Shown one piece after another: positions 19,274 to 30,085 of a stretch of DNA of 51,252 bases (the stretch's first letter is position 1; every line of letters starts with the position of its first letter). Origin of the DNA: Bacteroidota bacterium (GTDB lineage Bacteria; Bacteroidota; Bacteroidia; JAIBAJ01); contig CANJNG010000007.1 of NCBI GenBank assembly GCA_947475205.1, positions 1 to 51,252 on the forward strand, given 5' to 3'. The translations under genes and the position numbers were made by a program. Under the pieces are notes generated by a model. That model was not told the origin of the DNA and searched no databases. It saw only the letters and a program-made list of their open reading frames with translations.

Positions 19274-22200
19274 TTACCTAAGCAGGGTAACGTGTCCTTT
19301 ATACACGTGTCGTTTATCTTTAAAGTCCCGAGAACGCACTAAATAACTATACACCGCTTGTGGAGCATCGGTGCCTGTAGATTGCACAATGCCATCCCAA
19401 CCGTTTTCGATACTTTTACTTCTGAAAACTTCTTCGCCCCAACGATTATATACCCACATTTCATATTCCTTTACCCCTTCGCCCACAGCAGTGAAATACA
19501 TATTTCGGGTATCTTCGTTTACTGTAAATGCACTGGGAATATATAAGGCATAAAAGGGTTTTACAGACACCGAACGACTTGTGGTGTCGAAACATCCAAA
19601 CTGGTTTCGCACCGTTAATAAAATATGGAAGTAACCCGAATCAGTAAACATATGCGTTGGGCTTGGAATAAGGCTATGGTCAGAAAAATCACCAAAATTC
19701 CAATCATAAAGTGATTCACCGAGGCTAAGATTGGTGAATTCCACATTGGGGTCGAATAAATCTACTTCGTTTGTGCTTTGGCTAAAGGCAGCCGTTGGCA
19801 CAGGATACACCCATATTATTTGCTGTTGAAGCAATGTGCCAACGCAGCCAAATGAACTGGTGACTGTTTGCAACACATCATACGTTCCCGAGTCGGTGTA
19901 TATGTGTTGGACATTATTGTCCGAACCTCCATCGCCGTAATCATATACAATGGTTGGCAACGGAGTGTTATCTGGAGGCGGAACAAAAGAAGAGGATGAA
20001 AACTCAATACTCACAGGCGAACAGGTATCGGGAAAAACATACCTATAAGTAAAGCCCATTACCGGGTTTGGATGTACAAGATAGCTGGCTGAATAACTTG
20101 CTACGCATCCTGAATCGCTGGTTTCGGATAGAGAAACTGTATATGTATTGGCCGTAGCATATAAATGTGAGGGTGGGTCTTGAGTGAAATCAGGAGCTGT
20201 AGCATCACCAAAATTCCAAGTATAATTAGTAATAGCACCCGAAGCAATTGTGGAGGTATTGGTAAACAGGGTTGGAACTCCCTGACACACTTCGGTAGCA
20301 GTAAAATTAGGTTCAGGGTTAGGATTTACTACAACGGTGTCGGTAATAGAAGCCGTACAATTGGCATCCGAGGTAATGGTAAGCACAGGGTAGTAAGTCC
20401 CGGCATCAGCATACAAATGGGTTGGGTTGGCTAAGTTAGATAAAGGAGAGGAGTCGCCAAAATCCCAGCTATAGGCATTAATAGTTCCAATAATTACAGA
20501 GCTTAAATCGTAAAGAGGAGTTGGTGTGCCTTCGCACACAAAATCAAAAGTATAATCAGGCACAGGAATAGGGCTGATATTTACTAGAACACTGGATATA
20601 TCTGTACACCCTTGGTCGGTGGTTACTGTAAGGAACACATTATAATTTAAGGAGGTGGTATAAGTAAATGATGCAATAGGAGTGAAAAGATGTGTGCTGG
20701 GTATTGGTAAGCCTTGGTAATTATTGGTATTATAATTCCAACCTGTAATAGTAACTCCAGCGGGAGCGGAGCTAGCATCGGTAAAGGTAACCTGACTGCC
20801 AACGCAAGCTGGAATGGGAGAGACCGTAAATAGCGAAGTTGGAAGTGGATTAATTATAGCGTTGTTTGTTGCCGACCCTACACAACCAAAATTTGAAGTA
20901 ACCGCCAAAGTAACCGGGTAATTTGTTGTGGGAGGTGTGTAAGTAAACGTATAGCTTGGATTTTGAAGTATGGAAGTGTTTCCTCCGCCAAAATCCCAAG
21001 CCCAGCTAGCAATATTTGTAGAGGTAATATTGCTAGCATCGGTAAATAATGAAGCGTTCCCTTCACAAACTGCCGGAACGGTAAACGCTACATTAGGCTC
21101 GGGGTATGCAGTTATTTGGTTTGCTGCCGAAACAATACATCCATCCGAGGTGGTAACAGCTAAAGTAACTGTGAAAGTTCCGTCAGTTGTATAGGTATGT
21201 GGTTCAGAAGCGGTGTTACCGTGTGTGGTATTGTCTCCCCAATCCCAATCATACGTTGTAATACTTGTAGGAGGAGTTACCACAGTGCCATCAGTAAAGG
21301 TTATCGCAATGTTTTCGCAATCATTTGCTAAAGCAAAGCCCACGGTAGGCGATTGAAAAACGGTAACATTTTGGGTAATGGTGGCTGTGCAGTTATATTG
21401 CGATTGGATATCGAGTGTAACGGCATACGGCCCGTTGGTGGCATACGTATTTGCCCCATCTACTTGGTTTGGATCTACATTGCCGTCGCCATAAGTCCAG
21501 CTGTTAAGAGGGATAGTACCATCGTTAGAAATACTCGTATTGGTAAACACCATTTGCTGTCCATCACATACATTCGTGAAGGTAAAATTGGCCGTAGGGA
21601 GTTCATAAATCGTAACGGTGTTTGTGGTTACATCGCTACACCCACCATCTGATGTAATAGTCAGCGTTATCGTGTATGTGCCCGCAGCAGCATAATTATG
21701 ACAATCGTTCGAAAGGTTTCCGTGGGGGGTAGCATCGCCCCAATCCCAATCGTAAGTAGCGATGGTAGCCGGAGGGGTAATTGCACTTAAATCTACCGGA
21801 CAAATTTGATTTCCCTCACACACATTGGCAACCGAAAAATCAGCAACTGGTAGTTCAAATGATGATACCGTAAGTTGAAGCCCTGCCTGACAGCCACGCT
21901 GATCCTGAATGCCTACTGTTACTGGATATGCCCCTGGTGCAGCGTAAGTGTGGGTAGTGGGAGAACCTATTACTTGAACACCATCGCCAAAATCCCAACC
22001 TGTAATGGTTATTGGAAAACCAGCTACGGGTTGTGAGGTAGAGGTGAAAGTGTTGGGCGTACCAAAACATTCATCGGTAAATGTAAACGATGGAGAAGGC
22101 AAACCATAAACCGTTACAGATGTGGCAGCACTGGTTGTAAAACAGCCGTTATTGTCTTGCACTTGCAGGGTGACGTTATAATTTCCCGCGGCGGCATAAA

Positions 22201-23521
22201 TATGGGTTGAATTCTGCGAATTAGCTCCAAAACCATCACCAAATTGGTATGTCCAATCAATAATTGTACCTCCTGGCACCGATGAATTATCGATGAAGTT
22301 TCCGGGCTGGCCAAAACAATGGTCAGCCGTTGTAAATGCCGCAACAGGTGTAGGAAATGCAGTAAAAGTAAAATTATCGATACCCTGACAGCCATTGGGA
22401 TCGGTAACTGTAAGGGTGTAATTGGTAGTTGCCAGCACGGTTATGTCCGCCGCAGCGGTATTAGCATTTAAAATATTAGCGGCAGGCGTCCAAGCATAAA
22501 GATAGCCTGGAGTAACTGGTGTAACCGAAACCTGAATAGTATTTCCTGGGCAGACGCTTGCATCGGCAATTCCGGTTAAAACAGGCGATTGCAATACCGT
22601 TACGGGAAAAGTTTGACTGGAACCGCATCCACTTATGTCGTTTACAGTGAGCGTAACATTAAAATTCCCTGCTGTAGTGTAAGTATGAATCGGGTTTTGA
22701 ATATTTGAAGTGGGTGTGCCATCACCAAAATTCCAAGTCCATTGCGTTATCCCCCCTAAATTAGAGGTACTGGCATCGGTAAACTGCATGGGATTTCCTG
22801 TGCAAACATTGGGAGCTCCGGTTACAAAGTTTGGAACAATGTTCAAGCAAAACCTATGTTCGTTATTTGAGCCGCCTGTTGCAGCCGTAAATCCCCAATA
22901 AACATTAGGATTTCCACCAAATATTGAATTCACAATATCGCCGGTATAGGATGTGCGTAATACCCCGTCAAAATAAACATCCATATTGAGGGTAACAGCG
23001 TCCCAAACAATCCTAAAGGTGTGATAGGCACAATCTTCCACATTGCCCGATGCGGCACTGGCTTGAACAGGTCCTGCCAAATTATCGGCACTTCCATGAT
23101 TAGTATTCCCATTTTGCATTATTGCAATATGGTCGGCAGCGGGATCACCTCCATTTTGATAAGTGTCAATTTCAATATCCAAAGATGGAGAAATACCTTG
23201 ATAACCAAGTCCACCTCCCGAGGCTCCTAAACTTGTGCTAACGGGTTGCAAAACAAAGGCCATTCCATCGGCACCTCCATCACTGCAACCTAAAAATACA
23301 TCAAAAGAAAAATCAAAACTATTGTTGAGATTATACAAATTATTGTTCCAAACTGAGCCAAATTGACCATTACTGGCGGTAGTTAAGCGATAGCAATCGC
23401 AACTTAACGAAGCCGTATTGCCGTTTGTGGTAAATTGCTGAGCAACCGCAAATTTACTCAACGCTATAAACGCTATCAAAATCAACGTTTTCAGGCTTCT
23501 GTTTGTTGTCAGAATTTTCAT
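19274..23521 (-). CDS. large secreted L-type lectin-like plus multi-PKD protein with gliding-motility-type (CHU_C, T9SS type B) C-terminus
   Basis: 1415 aa; N-terminal lectin-like domain (GADGMAFVLQ...EIDTYQNGGDPAADHIAI), many repeated WDFGDG...HxYxxxGxYxVTL PKD motifs, C-terminal YNRWGEEVFRSKSIENGWDG. Confidence 0.93.
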   Translation of the reverse strand: MKILTTNRSLKTLILIAFIALSKFAVAQQFTTNGNTASLSCDCYRLTTASNGQFGSVWNNNLYNLNNSFDFSFDVFLGCSDGGADGMAFVLQPVSTSLGASGGGLGYQGISPSLDIEIDTYQNGGDPAADHIAIMQNGNTNHGSADNLAGPVQASAASGNVEDCAYHTFRIVWDAVTLNMDVYFDGVLRTSYTGDIVNSIFGGNPNVYWGFTAATGGSNNEHRFCLNIVPNFVTGAPNVCTGNPMQFTDASTSNLGGITQWTWNFGDGTPTSNIQNPIHTYTTAGNFNVTLTVNDISGCGSSQTFPVTVLQSPVLTGIADASVCPGNTIQVSVTPVTPGYLYAWTPAANILNANTAAADITVLATTNYTLTVTDPNGCQGIDNFTFTAFPTPVAAFTTADHCFGQPGNFIDNSSVPGGTIIDWTYQFGDGFGANSQNSTHIYAAAGNYNVTLQVQDNNGCFTTSAATSVTVYGLPSPSFTFTDECFGTPNTFTSTSQPVAGFPITITGWDFGDGVQVIGSPTTHTYAAPGAYPVTVGIQDQRGCQAGLQLTVSSFELPVADFSVANVCEGNQICPVDLSAITPPATIATYDWDWGDATPHGNLSNDCHNYAAAGTYTITLTITSDGGCSDVTTNTVTIYELPTANFTFTNVCDGQQMVFTNTSISNDGTIPLNSWTYGDGNVDPNQVDGANTYATNGPYAVTLDIQSQYNCTATITQNVTVFQSPTVGFALANDCENIAITFTDGTVVTPPTSITTYDWDWGDNTTHGNTASEPHTYTTDGTFTVTLAVTTSDGCIVSAANQITAYPEPNVAFTVPAVCEGNASLFTDASNITSTNIASWAWDFGGGNTSILQNPSYTFTYTPPTTNYPVTLAVTSNFGCVGSATNNAIINPLPTSLFTVSPIPACVGSQVTFTDASSAPAGVTITGWNYNTNNYQGLPIPSTHLFTPIASFTYTTSLNYNVFLTVTTDQGCTDISSVLVNISPIPVPDYTFDFVCEGTPTPLYDLSSVIIGTINAYSWDFGDSSPLSNLANPTHLYADAGTYYPVLTITSDANCTASITDTVVVNPNPEPNFTATEVCQGVPTLFTNTSTIASGAITNYTWNFGDATAPDFTQDPPSHLYATANTYTVSLSETSDSGCVASYSASYLVHPNPVMGFTYRYVFPDTCSPVSIEFSSSSFVPPPDNTPLPTIVYDYGDGGSDNNVQHIYTDSGTYDVLQTVTSSFGCVGTLLQQQIIWVYPVPTAAFSQSTNEVDLFDPNVEFTNLSLGESLYDWNFGDFSDHSLIPSPTHMFTDSGYFHILLTVRNQFGCFDTTSRSVSVKPFYALYIPSAFTVNEDTRNMYFTAVGEGVKEYEMWVYNRWGEEVFRSKSIENGWDGIVQSTGTDAPQAVYSYLVRSRDFKDKRHVYKGHVTLLR

Positions 23522-23693
23522 TATTTGAGGTGGCTAAAATACACAAAATATAGTGTGGATTAGACAGATAAAACAGTAAGTTTTAATTTATTCAAATAGT
23601 ATTCACTATGAGGACTATTTAATTGATAGCCTGAATTTCCAATAAAGCTTTTTATCCAAAACTAACGCTGTTTTAATTTTTAATAAAAATATT

Positions 23694-23709
23694 TTTAGTC
23701 TAGCCTAAA
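23694..23709. promoter_or_regulatory. putative MntR/DtxR-family operator
   Basis: TTTAGTCTAGCCTAAA, 16-bp palindrome with one mismatched pair, immediately upstream of a TATTTTTG -7 box (23714-23721). Confidence 0.6.
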
Positions 23710-23713
23710 TTTA

Positions 23714-23721
23714 TATTTTTG
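23714..23721 (+). promoter_or_regulatory. Bacteroidota-type -7 box (TAnnTTTG)
   Basis: TATTTTTG 20 bp upstream of the mntR-like ATG at 23741. Confidence 0.6.
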
Positions 23722-23740
23722 CAGCCAAAATTATTTGGTT

Positions 23741-24400
23741 ATGCATTCATTATCCGAAGAGAATTATTTAAAGGCAATCTTTCACACATCGCTTAAAGAC
23801 AATGATGCCGTAAACACAAATGCCCTTGCCGAGCAATTGGGCCACAAAGCTCCTACCGTTACCGATATGGTAAAGAAGCTGGCCGGCAAAGACCTTATCA
23901 TCTATGAGAAATACCGTGGCGTAATGCTTACCAATAAAGGCAACACCGAAGCTCTTAAGATTGTGCGTAAGCATAGGCTTTGGGAAGTGTTTTTGGTGGA
24001 AAAACTGGGTATAGGTTGGCACGAAGTGCATGATATAGCCGAACAGTTGGAGCATATTCAATCCGATATTCTGGTGGAGCGATTAGACAGATTGCTCGGG
24101 TATCCGCAGTTCGACCCGCACGGCGACCCTATCCCCAATGCGAATGGAGTGCTTCCGCAAATCAGCAGTATTCCATTAAACGAATGCGAACTGAATGTCC
24201 CGCTTGTGTTTACCGGAATAGGCGACCACAGCACAGCTTTCCTCACTCATTTAGATAAAATAGGCTTAACCATTGGTAAAAGTATTGTAATCGAAAGCAT
24301 AGAGGAATACGATAAATCCTGCACCATTCTGTTGGATAATCAAGTTCAGATGAAGCTGAGTTTTCAGGTTTCTAAAAACATTTTCTGCACAAAACGATAA
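23741..24400 (+). CDS. metal-dependent transcriptional regulator (DtxR/MntR family)
   Basis: SLSEENYLKAIFH...LAEQLGHKAPTVTDMVKKLAGKDLIIYEKYRGVMLTNKG; LWEVFLVEKLGIGWHEVHDIAEQLEH. Confidence 0.93.
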   Translation: MHSLSEENYLKAIFHTSLKDNDAVNTNALAEQLGHKAPTVTDMVKKLAGKDLIIYEKYRGVMLTNKGNTEALKIVRKHRLWEVFLVEKLGIGWHEVHDIAEQLEHIQSDILVERLDRLLGYPQFDPHGDPIPNANGVLPQISSIPLNECELNVPLVFTGIGDHSTAFLTHLDKIGLTIGKSIVIESIEEYDKSCTILLDNQVQMKLSFQVSKNIFCTKR

Positions 24401-24408
24401 TTTATTAC

Positions 24409-26286
24409 ATGAAACAAACAAGTTCCACCAAATCGCTCGATGAGGTAAACGCTACGGTAAGCACCGCCAATAAAAATATCTGGAAAAAGCTATTTGCCTT
24501 TATGGGGCCTGCTTATTTGGTGAGTGTTGGCTATATGGACCCGGGCAACTGGGCTACCGATATTGCAGGCGGCAGCGGCTATGGCTACACCTTAATTTGG
24601 GTATTGTTAATGAGCAACATTATGGCATTGGTGCTGCAAAGTTTGGCTGCCCGACTAGGCATAGTTTCAGGTTTAGATTTAGCTCAGGCTTCGCGAATGA
24701 CATATCCCCGGGGAGTTAATTTCTTTCTGTGGTTACTGGCCGAAGTAGCTATTGCGGCTACCGATTTAGCCGAAGTTATCGGTATGGCTATCGGCTTAAA
24801 ACTTCTTTTCAATGTGCCGCTTTTGTATGGGGTTCTAATCACCGTGTTAGATACTTTTTTACTGCTTTATCTGCAAAAAGCCGGGATGCGTAAGATGGAG
24901 GCATTTATTATTGGTTTGGTAGCAATCATCGGTTTTTCATTTTTAGGAGAAATGATTTTTGCCCAGCCAAACGTTGGTGATATGATGCAGGGCTTTATCC
25001 CTTCTATCCCTGATAGCACTGCATTATATATTGCTATTGGAATAATTGGGGCAACGGTTATGCCGCATAATTTATATCTACATTCGGCATTAGTGCAAAC
25101 CAGAAAGTTCGACCATTCTGAAAAAGGAATATGGCAGGCTATAAAGTTTAACTTCATTGATTCTGCCATTGCCTTAAACCTCGCTTTCTTTGTTAATGCC
25201 GCTATTCTGATTCTGGCAGCATCCACGTTTTACAATGCAGGAATGCACGAAATAAGCGATATTGAGGATGCCCACCATCTGCTTGCACCATTACTTGGAA
25301 ACCAACTTGCCCCAATTCTTTTTGCTACGGCCTTGCTCTGTGCCGGACAAAGTTCTACGCTCACAGGCACCCTTTCGGGGCAAATAGTGATGGAAGGGTA
25401 TCTTAACCTTAGAATTCAACCCTGGCTGCGAAGACTTATTACACGTTTGGTGGCCATCATTCCGGCCATTATCACAATCATTATTGCCGGAGAGAATAAA
25501 ATTGGCGAATTGCTAGTATTTAGTCAGGTGTTGCTGAGTTTGCAGCTGGGATTTGCCATTATTCCTCTTATTCATTTCACATCAGATAAGGTAAAGATGG
25601 GTGTTTTTGCTATTCCGCTTTGGTTGAAGATTTTCTCTTGGGTAATAGCCATTGTTATTGTGGGATTAAATATCAACCTTGTCATCAGTCAGATTTCGGG
25701 ATGGTTGCAAACTGCCGAAAACCCAATGTTGCTTTATTTAACGGTTATCCCTTTGGCCTTGTCTGCATTTGGGTTTCTGCTTTATATTTCAGTTAAGCCT
25801 CTTTTGAAGAAATCGAAACAAACTATGTATGATTCCCCTCACGGACTGCTGAGACAAATGGATTTATCACATCCCGAAGCCTATAAACGCATTTCCATTA
25901 CTATTGATTTTTCGGAAAAGGATGTAAAGGCAATTAAGGAAGCAATCAGACAGGGAGGTAAAGAAGCGGAGTATCGGCTAATACACATCGTGGAAACTGC
26001 TGGTGCCCGTATGTTTGGGCAGGATATTCACGATTCAGAAACCGAAGCTGACACTTCTTACCTAAAGGAATACATTGCCGAACTAACTGTAAATGGCTAT
26101 AAAGCCGATTACAAATTAGGCTATGGCAGCCCAAAGGAAACAATACCTGAGGTGGTGAAAGAGTTTAACAGCGACCTGCTTGTAATGGGTGTTCATGGTC
26201 ACAGGATGTTTAAAGATATTCTGCTGGGGACAACCCTCGATGCAGTGAGGCATAAAGTGGATATTCCGGTGTTTATTGTTAAGTAA
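24409..26286 (+). CDS. Nramp family divalent metal (Mn2+/Fe2+) transporter with C-terminal universal stress protein domain
   Basis: GPAYLVSVGYMDPGNWATDIAGGSGYGYTL and GATVMPHNLYLHSALVQ Nramp motifs; C-terminal SDLLVMGVHGH...LLGTTLDAVRHKVDIPVFIVK Usp signature. Confidence 0.94.
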   Translation: MKQTSSTKSLDEVNATVSTANKNIWKKLFAFMGPAYLVSVGYMDPGNWATDIAGGSGYGYTLIWVLLMSNIMALVLQSLAARLGIVSGLDLAQASRMTYPRGVNFFLWLLAEVAIAATDLAEVIGMAIGLKLLFNVPLLYGVLITVLDTFLLLYLQKAGMRKMEAFIIGLVAIIGFSFLGEMIFAQPNVGDMMQGFIPSIPDSTALYIAIGIIGATVMPHNLYLHSALVQTRKFDHSEKGIWQAIKFNFIDSAIALNLAFFVNAAILILAASTFYNAGMHEISDIEDAHHLLAPLLGNQLAPILFATALLCAGQSSTLTGTLSGQIVMEGYLNLRIQPWLRRLITRLVAIIPAIITIIIAGENKIGELLVFSQVLLSLQLGFAIIPLIHFTSDKVKMGVFAIPLWLKIFSWVIAIVIVGLNINLVISQISGWLQTAENPMLLYLTVIPLALSAFGFLLYISVKPLLKKSKQTMYDSPHGLLRQMDLSHPEAYKRISITIDFSEKDVKAIKEAIRQGGKEAEYRLIHIVETAGARMFGQDIHDSETEADTSYLKEYIAELTVNGYKADYKLGYGSPKETIPEVVKEFNSDLLVMGVHGHRMFKDILLGTTLDAVRHKVDIPVFIVK

Positions 26287-26445
26287 TTGGGGGTCGAGAC
26301 GTGAGAAGTGAGATTTGAGAAGTGAGAGCCATCCAGCGACACAAATTTCATCAAAACATTCAGTTAAAAACCCTGTTTAAAAATCACATACTATTTCTAA
26401 GAAACTCCGCCCCGTCTATCTATTTTTACGCCTCACAAAAACCTT

Positions 26446-28293
26446 ATGGCCGAAGAAGAAGCAAAATATGATGACGACAGCGTCAGAACCCTCGATTGGA
26501 AAGAGCATATCCGGTTGCGGGCGGGGATGTATATCGGGAAGTTAGGCGATGGCTCCAGCACCGATGATGGTATTTATATCCTGATTAAGGAAGTAATTGA
26601 TAATGCCATTGATGAATTTGTGATGGGCAATGGCCGCACGGTGGAAATCACCATCAAAGAACGCACTGTAAAGGTTCGGGATTATGGTCGGGGAATTCCG
26701 CTAGGTAAAGTTATTGATTGCGTGAGCAGAATCAACACCGGAGCCAAATATGATTCTATTGCGTTTAAGAAATCGGTTGGTTTGAATGGTGTTGGAACTA
26801 AAGCTGTGAACGCATTGAGCAGCTATTTCCGGGTGCAAAGTATTCGGGATGAAAAGACCAAGGTTGCTGAATTTAAGAGGGGCGAACTGATGGTGGACTC
26901 GGCCGTTGAAGAAAGCAATCTGCGAAAAGGAACCATTGTAACCTTCGAGCCCGACGATACCATTTTTCATAACTTTCATTACATTCATCAATACATCGAA
27001 AAGATGTGTTGGAACTATTGCTATCTCAATCCGGGCTTAACCGTTTATTTGAATGGAGAGAAACTCCTATCAGAAAATGGACTGAAAGATTTGCTCCAAA
27101 ACAATATTTCAGAAGAAATTCTCTACCCTATAATTCATTTAAAAGGGAACGATATTGAAGTGGCCCTAACCCACGGAAATGGCTACGGCGAAGAGTATTA
27201 CAGCTTCGTAAACGGACAGTTTACCACGCAGGGCGGTTCGCACCAGTCGGGATTCAGGGAAGAGGTGGCTAAGGTGATTCGGAATTTCTACAAAAAAGAT
27301 TTTGAAACCACCGACATCCGCACCAGCATTATAGCGGCGGTGAGCATTAAGGTTATGGAACCCGTGTTTGAAAGTCAGACCAAAACAAAACTGGGCTCGG
27401 CCACCATTGCACCGGATGGGCCTTCGGTGAAGAGTTTCATTGGCGATTTTCTGGCTAAAGAATTAGATAATTATCTCCACAAAAACCCCGAAACAGCTGA
27501 CGCTCTTTTGCGGAAAATTCTGCTGAGCGAGCGGGAACGGAAAGATATGGCCGGAGTAAAGAAACTGGCAAAAGAACGAGCCAAGAAAGCCAATTTGCAC
27601 AACCGCAAACTGCGTGATTGTCGCAGCCATTTTAACAGCACCGACGAACGCCGCCTCGAAACAACCCTCTTCATTACCGAGGGCGATAGTGCCAGCGGTT
27701 CCATTACTAAAAGCCGAGATGTAAGCACCCAAGCGGTGTTTAGCTTGAAAGGAAAACCCTTGAATTGCTATGGTCTCACCAAAAAAGTGGTGTATGAAAA
27801 TGAGGAATTCAACCTGTTGCAAGCGGCCTTGAATATCGAAGAAACCCTCGACGATATTCGCTACAACCAAATTGTGATAGCTACCGATGCCGATACAGAT
27901 GGAATGCACATCCGCCTGCTGATGATAACGTTCTTCTTGCAGTTTTTCCCCGATTTAGTGAAGAACGGGCATCTATACATTTTGCAAACACCACTATTCC
28001 GGGTGCGAAACAAAAAGGAAACTCGATACTGCTACAGCGAGGAAGAACGTGTTGCCGCTATTGAAGCCCTGAGTCCTCGACCGGAGATAACCCGATTTAA
28101 AGGTTTGGGAGAAATATCGCCCGATGAGTTCAAGCACTTCATCGGTAAAGACATCCGCCTCGACCCGGTTATTATAGGCAAGGATGCCCACATCAGCCAA
28201 TTGCTTTCTTATTATATGGGTAACAACACTCCCGACAGGCAGATGTTTATTATTGAAAACCTTCGGGTGGAAGCTGATTTGGTGGAGGAATAG
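26446..28293 (+). CDS. parE: DNA topoisomerase IV subunit B
   Basis: GHKL ATPase [21 protein letters not shown] motif [20 protein letters not shown]. Confidence 0.93.
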   Translation: MAEEEAKYDDDSVRTLDWKEHIRLRAGMYIGKLGDGSSTDDGIYILIKEVIDNAIDEFVMGNGRTVEITIKERTVKVRDYGRGIPLGKVIDCVSRINTGAKYDSIAFKKSVGLNGVGTKAVNALSSYFRVQSIRDEKTKVAEFKRGELMVDSAVEESNLRKGTIVTFEPDDTIFHNFHYIHQYIEKMCWNYCYLNPGLTVYLNGEKLLSENGLKDLLQNNISEEILYPIIHLKGNDIEVALTHGNGYGEEYYSFVNGQFTTQGGSHQSGFREEVAKVIRNFYKKDFETTDIRTSIIAAVSIKVMEPVFESQTKTKLGSATIAPDGPSVKSFIGDFLAKELDNYLHKNPETADALLRKILLSERERKDMAGVKKLAKERAKKANLHNRKLRDCRSHFNSTDERRLETTLFITEGDSASGSITKSRDVSTQAVFSLKGKPLNCYGLTKKVVYENEEFNLLQAALNIEETLDDIRYNQIVIATDADTDGMHIRLLMITFFLQFFPDLVKNGHLYILQTPLFRVRNKKETRYCYSEEERVAAIEALSPRPEITRFKGLGEISPDEFKHFIGKDIRLDPVIIGKDAHISQLLSYYMGNNTPDRQMFIIENLRVEADLVEE

Positions 28294-28305
28294 TATCGCT
28301 TATAA

Positions 28306-29943
28306 ATGAGAATCGCCCTCTGCCAACTCAATTACCACATTGGTGATTTTGAGCAAAACACAGCAAAGATTATTGCTGCCCTTAACAAGGCAAAGGCCGA
28401 TGGTGCTGAATTAGCTGTGTTTGCCGAATTAGCCGTTTGCGGTTATCCTCCCCGTGATTTTTTAGAATTCGATGATTTCATAGCCCGCTGCAACGCTGCC
28501 GTGAATGAAATTGCAAAAGCCTGCGTGGGTATTGCAGCAGTGGTAGGCAGTCCGGTGAAGAACACCACCGGAACGGGCAAATCGCTTTTCAATGCTGCTC
28601 TATTACTCGAAGAAGGTAAAATCATACACACTGCCCATAAAGCCCTGCTTCCTTCCTACGATATATTTGACGAATACCGCTATTTTGAAGTAGGCCGGGA
28701 GTTTTCGGTGGTAGAATGGAAGGGGAAGAAGATTGCCCTCACGGTGTGCGAAGACCTTTGGCAGGTGAAAGGAAGCACGATGTATGACGTTACGCCAATG
28801 GAGCACCTTTCGGCATTGAAACCCAATTTGATTATCAATATTGCGGCATCGCCCTTTGATGTTAACCACGCTGAAGAACGCAAGGAAGTGTTAAGCTGGA
28901 ATGCAAAGCATTATAAAGTCCCCATCATTTATGCTAACCACACCGGGGCACAAACCGAGTTGATTTTTGATGGCGGTTCTATGTTTGTCTCCAAAAACGG
29001 AACAATCTTGAACGAGCTTCCTTATTTTGAAGAAGCCCAAGAAACCGTGGATGCATTCCCGAAAAGCGATGAGGTTTTGGTGTCCACCATCGAACCCATT
29101 CCACCCATAGCAAGCATTCATCAGGCTTTGGTGCTGGGCATTCGCGATTACTTCGGGAAAATGGGTTTCAAATCGGCTCTGTTTGGACTTTCGGGAGGGA
29201 TAGATTCGGCAGTGGTGGCAGTGCTGGCGGCGGAGGCTTTGGGAAAGGAGAATGTGAAAGCTATTCTGATGCCATCGGAATTCAGCAGCGACCATTCGGT
29301 GGATGACGCCGTGCAACTGGCAAATAACTTAGGCATTGCTTATGAAATTATCCCAATAAAGAACAGCTACGAAGCCATGCTGAAAACCTTGTCGCCTGTT
29401 TTTGGCGATTTGCCTTTTTCCTTGGCCGAAGAGAATATTCAAGCCCGAACCCGAGGGGTGATTTTGATGGGGATAAGCAATAAGCTGGGTGGTATTGTGC
29501 TCAACACTTCCAACAAAAGCGAACTGGCTGTTGGCTACGGAACGCTATACGGCGATATGAACGGGGGCCTTTCGGTTATTGGCGACCTGTATAAAACGCA
29601 GGTGTATGCTCTGGCTGACCAGCTTAATATTGAGCGGGAAATTATCCCTCAAAATACTATTACCAAAGCCCCAAGTGCTGAACTACGCCCCGGACAAAAG
29701 GATTCAGATTCGCTGCCTGACTACGACATTTTAGATAAACTCATTTTCCAATATGTGGAGAACCGCCTTGGCCCGAAAGAGCTTTTGGCTCTTGGGTTCG
29801 ACGAAGCTTTAGTGAAGCGGGTGCTGAAAATGATAAACACCAACGAATATAAACGCCATCAGGCACCGCCCATTCTGCGGGTGTCGGCTAAGGCTTTTGG
29901 CATGGGCCGGCGATTGCCAATAGTGGGGAAGTATTTGGGATGA
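28306..29943 (+). CDS. nadE: glutamine-dependent NAD+ synthase (N-terminal nitrilase domain)
   Basis: Nitrilase domain (AVFAELAVCGYPPRD, LTVCEDLW) fused to SGGIDSAVVAVLAAEALG synthetase domain. Confidence 0.95.
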   Translation: MRIALCQLNYHIGDFEQNTAKIIAALNKAKADGAELAVFAELAVCGYPPRDFLEFDDFIARCNAAVNEIAKACVGIAAVVGSPVKNTTGTGKSLFNAALLLEEGKIIHTAHKALLPSYDIFDEYRYFEVGREFSVVEWKGKKIALTVCEDLWQVKGSTMYDVTPMEHLSALKPNLIINIAASPFDVNHAEERKEVLSWNAKHYKVPIIYANHTGAQTELIFDGGSMFVSKNGTILNELPYFEEAQETVDAFPKSDEVLVSTIEPIPPIASIHQALVLGIRDYFGKMGFKSALFGLSGGIDSAVVAVLAAEALGKENVKAILMPSEFSSDHSVDDAVQLANNLGIAYEIIPIKNSYEAMLKTLSPVFGDLPFSLAEENIQARTRGVILMGISNKLGGIVLNTSNKSELAVGYGTLYGDMNGGLSVIGDLYKTQVYALADQLNIEREIIPQNTITKAPSAELRPGQKDSDSLPDYDILDKLIFQYVENRLGPKELLALGFDEALVKRVLKMINTNEYKRHQAPPILRVSAKAFGMGRRLPIVGKYLG

Positions 29944-29989
29944 AATAATTTCCGGATATTCCGTTTAATGGAATGCTTAGATTTGCAGC

Positions 29990-30079
29990 ATGATTCAAAG
30001 GTTTTATTTCGACACTTCAGTTTTAGGCGGAGTATTTGACACTGAGTTTGAAGAGCATTCAACCATTTTGATGGAGTAG
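29990..30079 (+). pseudogene. truncated PIN-domain (VapC-like) toxin fragment
   Basis: MIQRFYFDTSVLGGVFDTEFEEHSTILME* resembles PIN N-termini (FYFDTSVxGG.FD.EFE) but stops after 29 codons. Confidence 0.55.
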
Positions 30080-30085
30080 GTTAAC

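Noticed and set aside
20180-23230. Small plus-strand ORFs within the PKD gene
   Set aside because: Shadows of the repetitive minus-strand PKD gene
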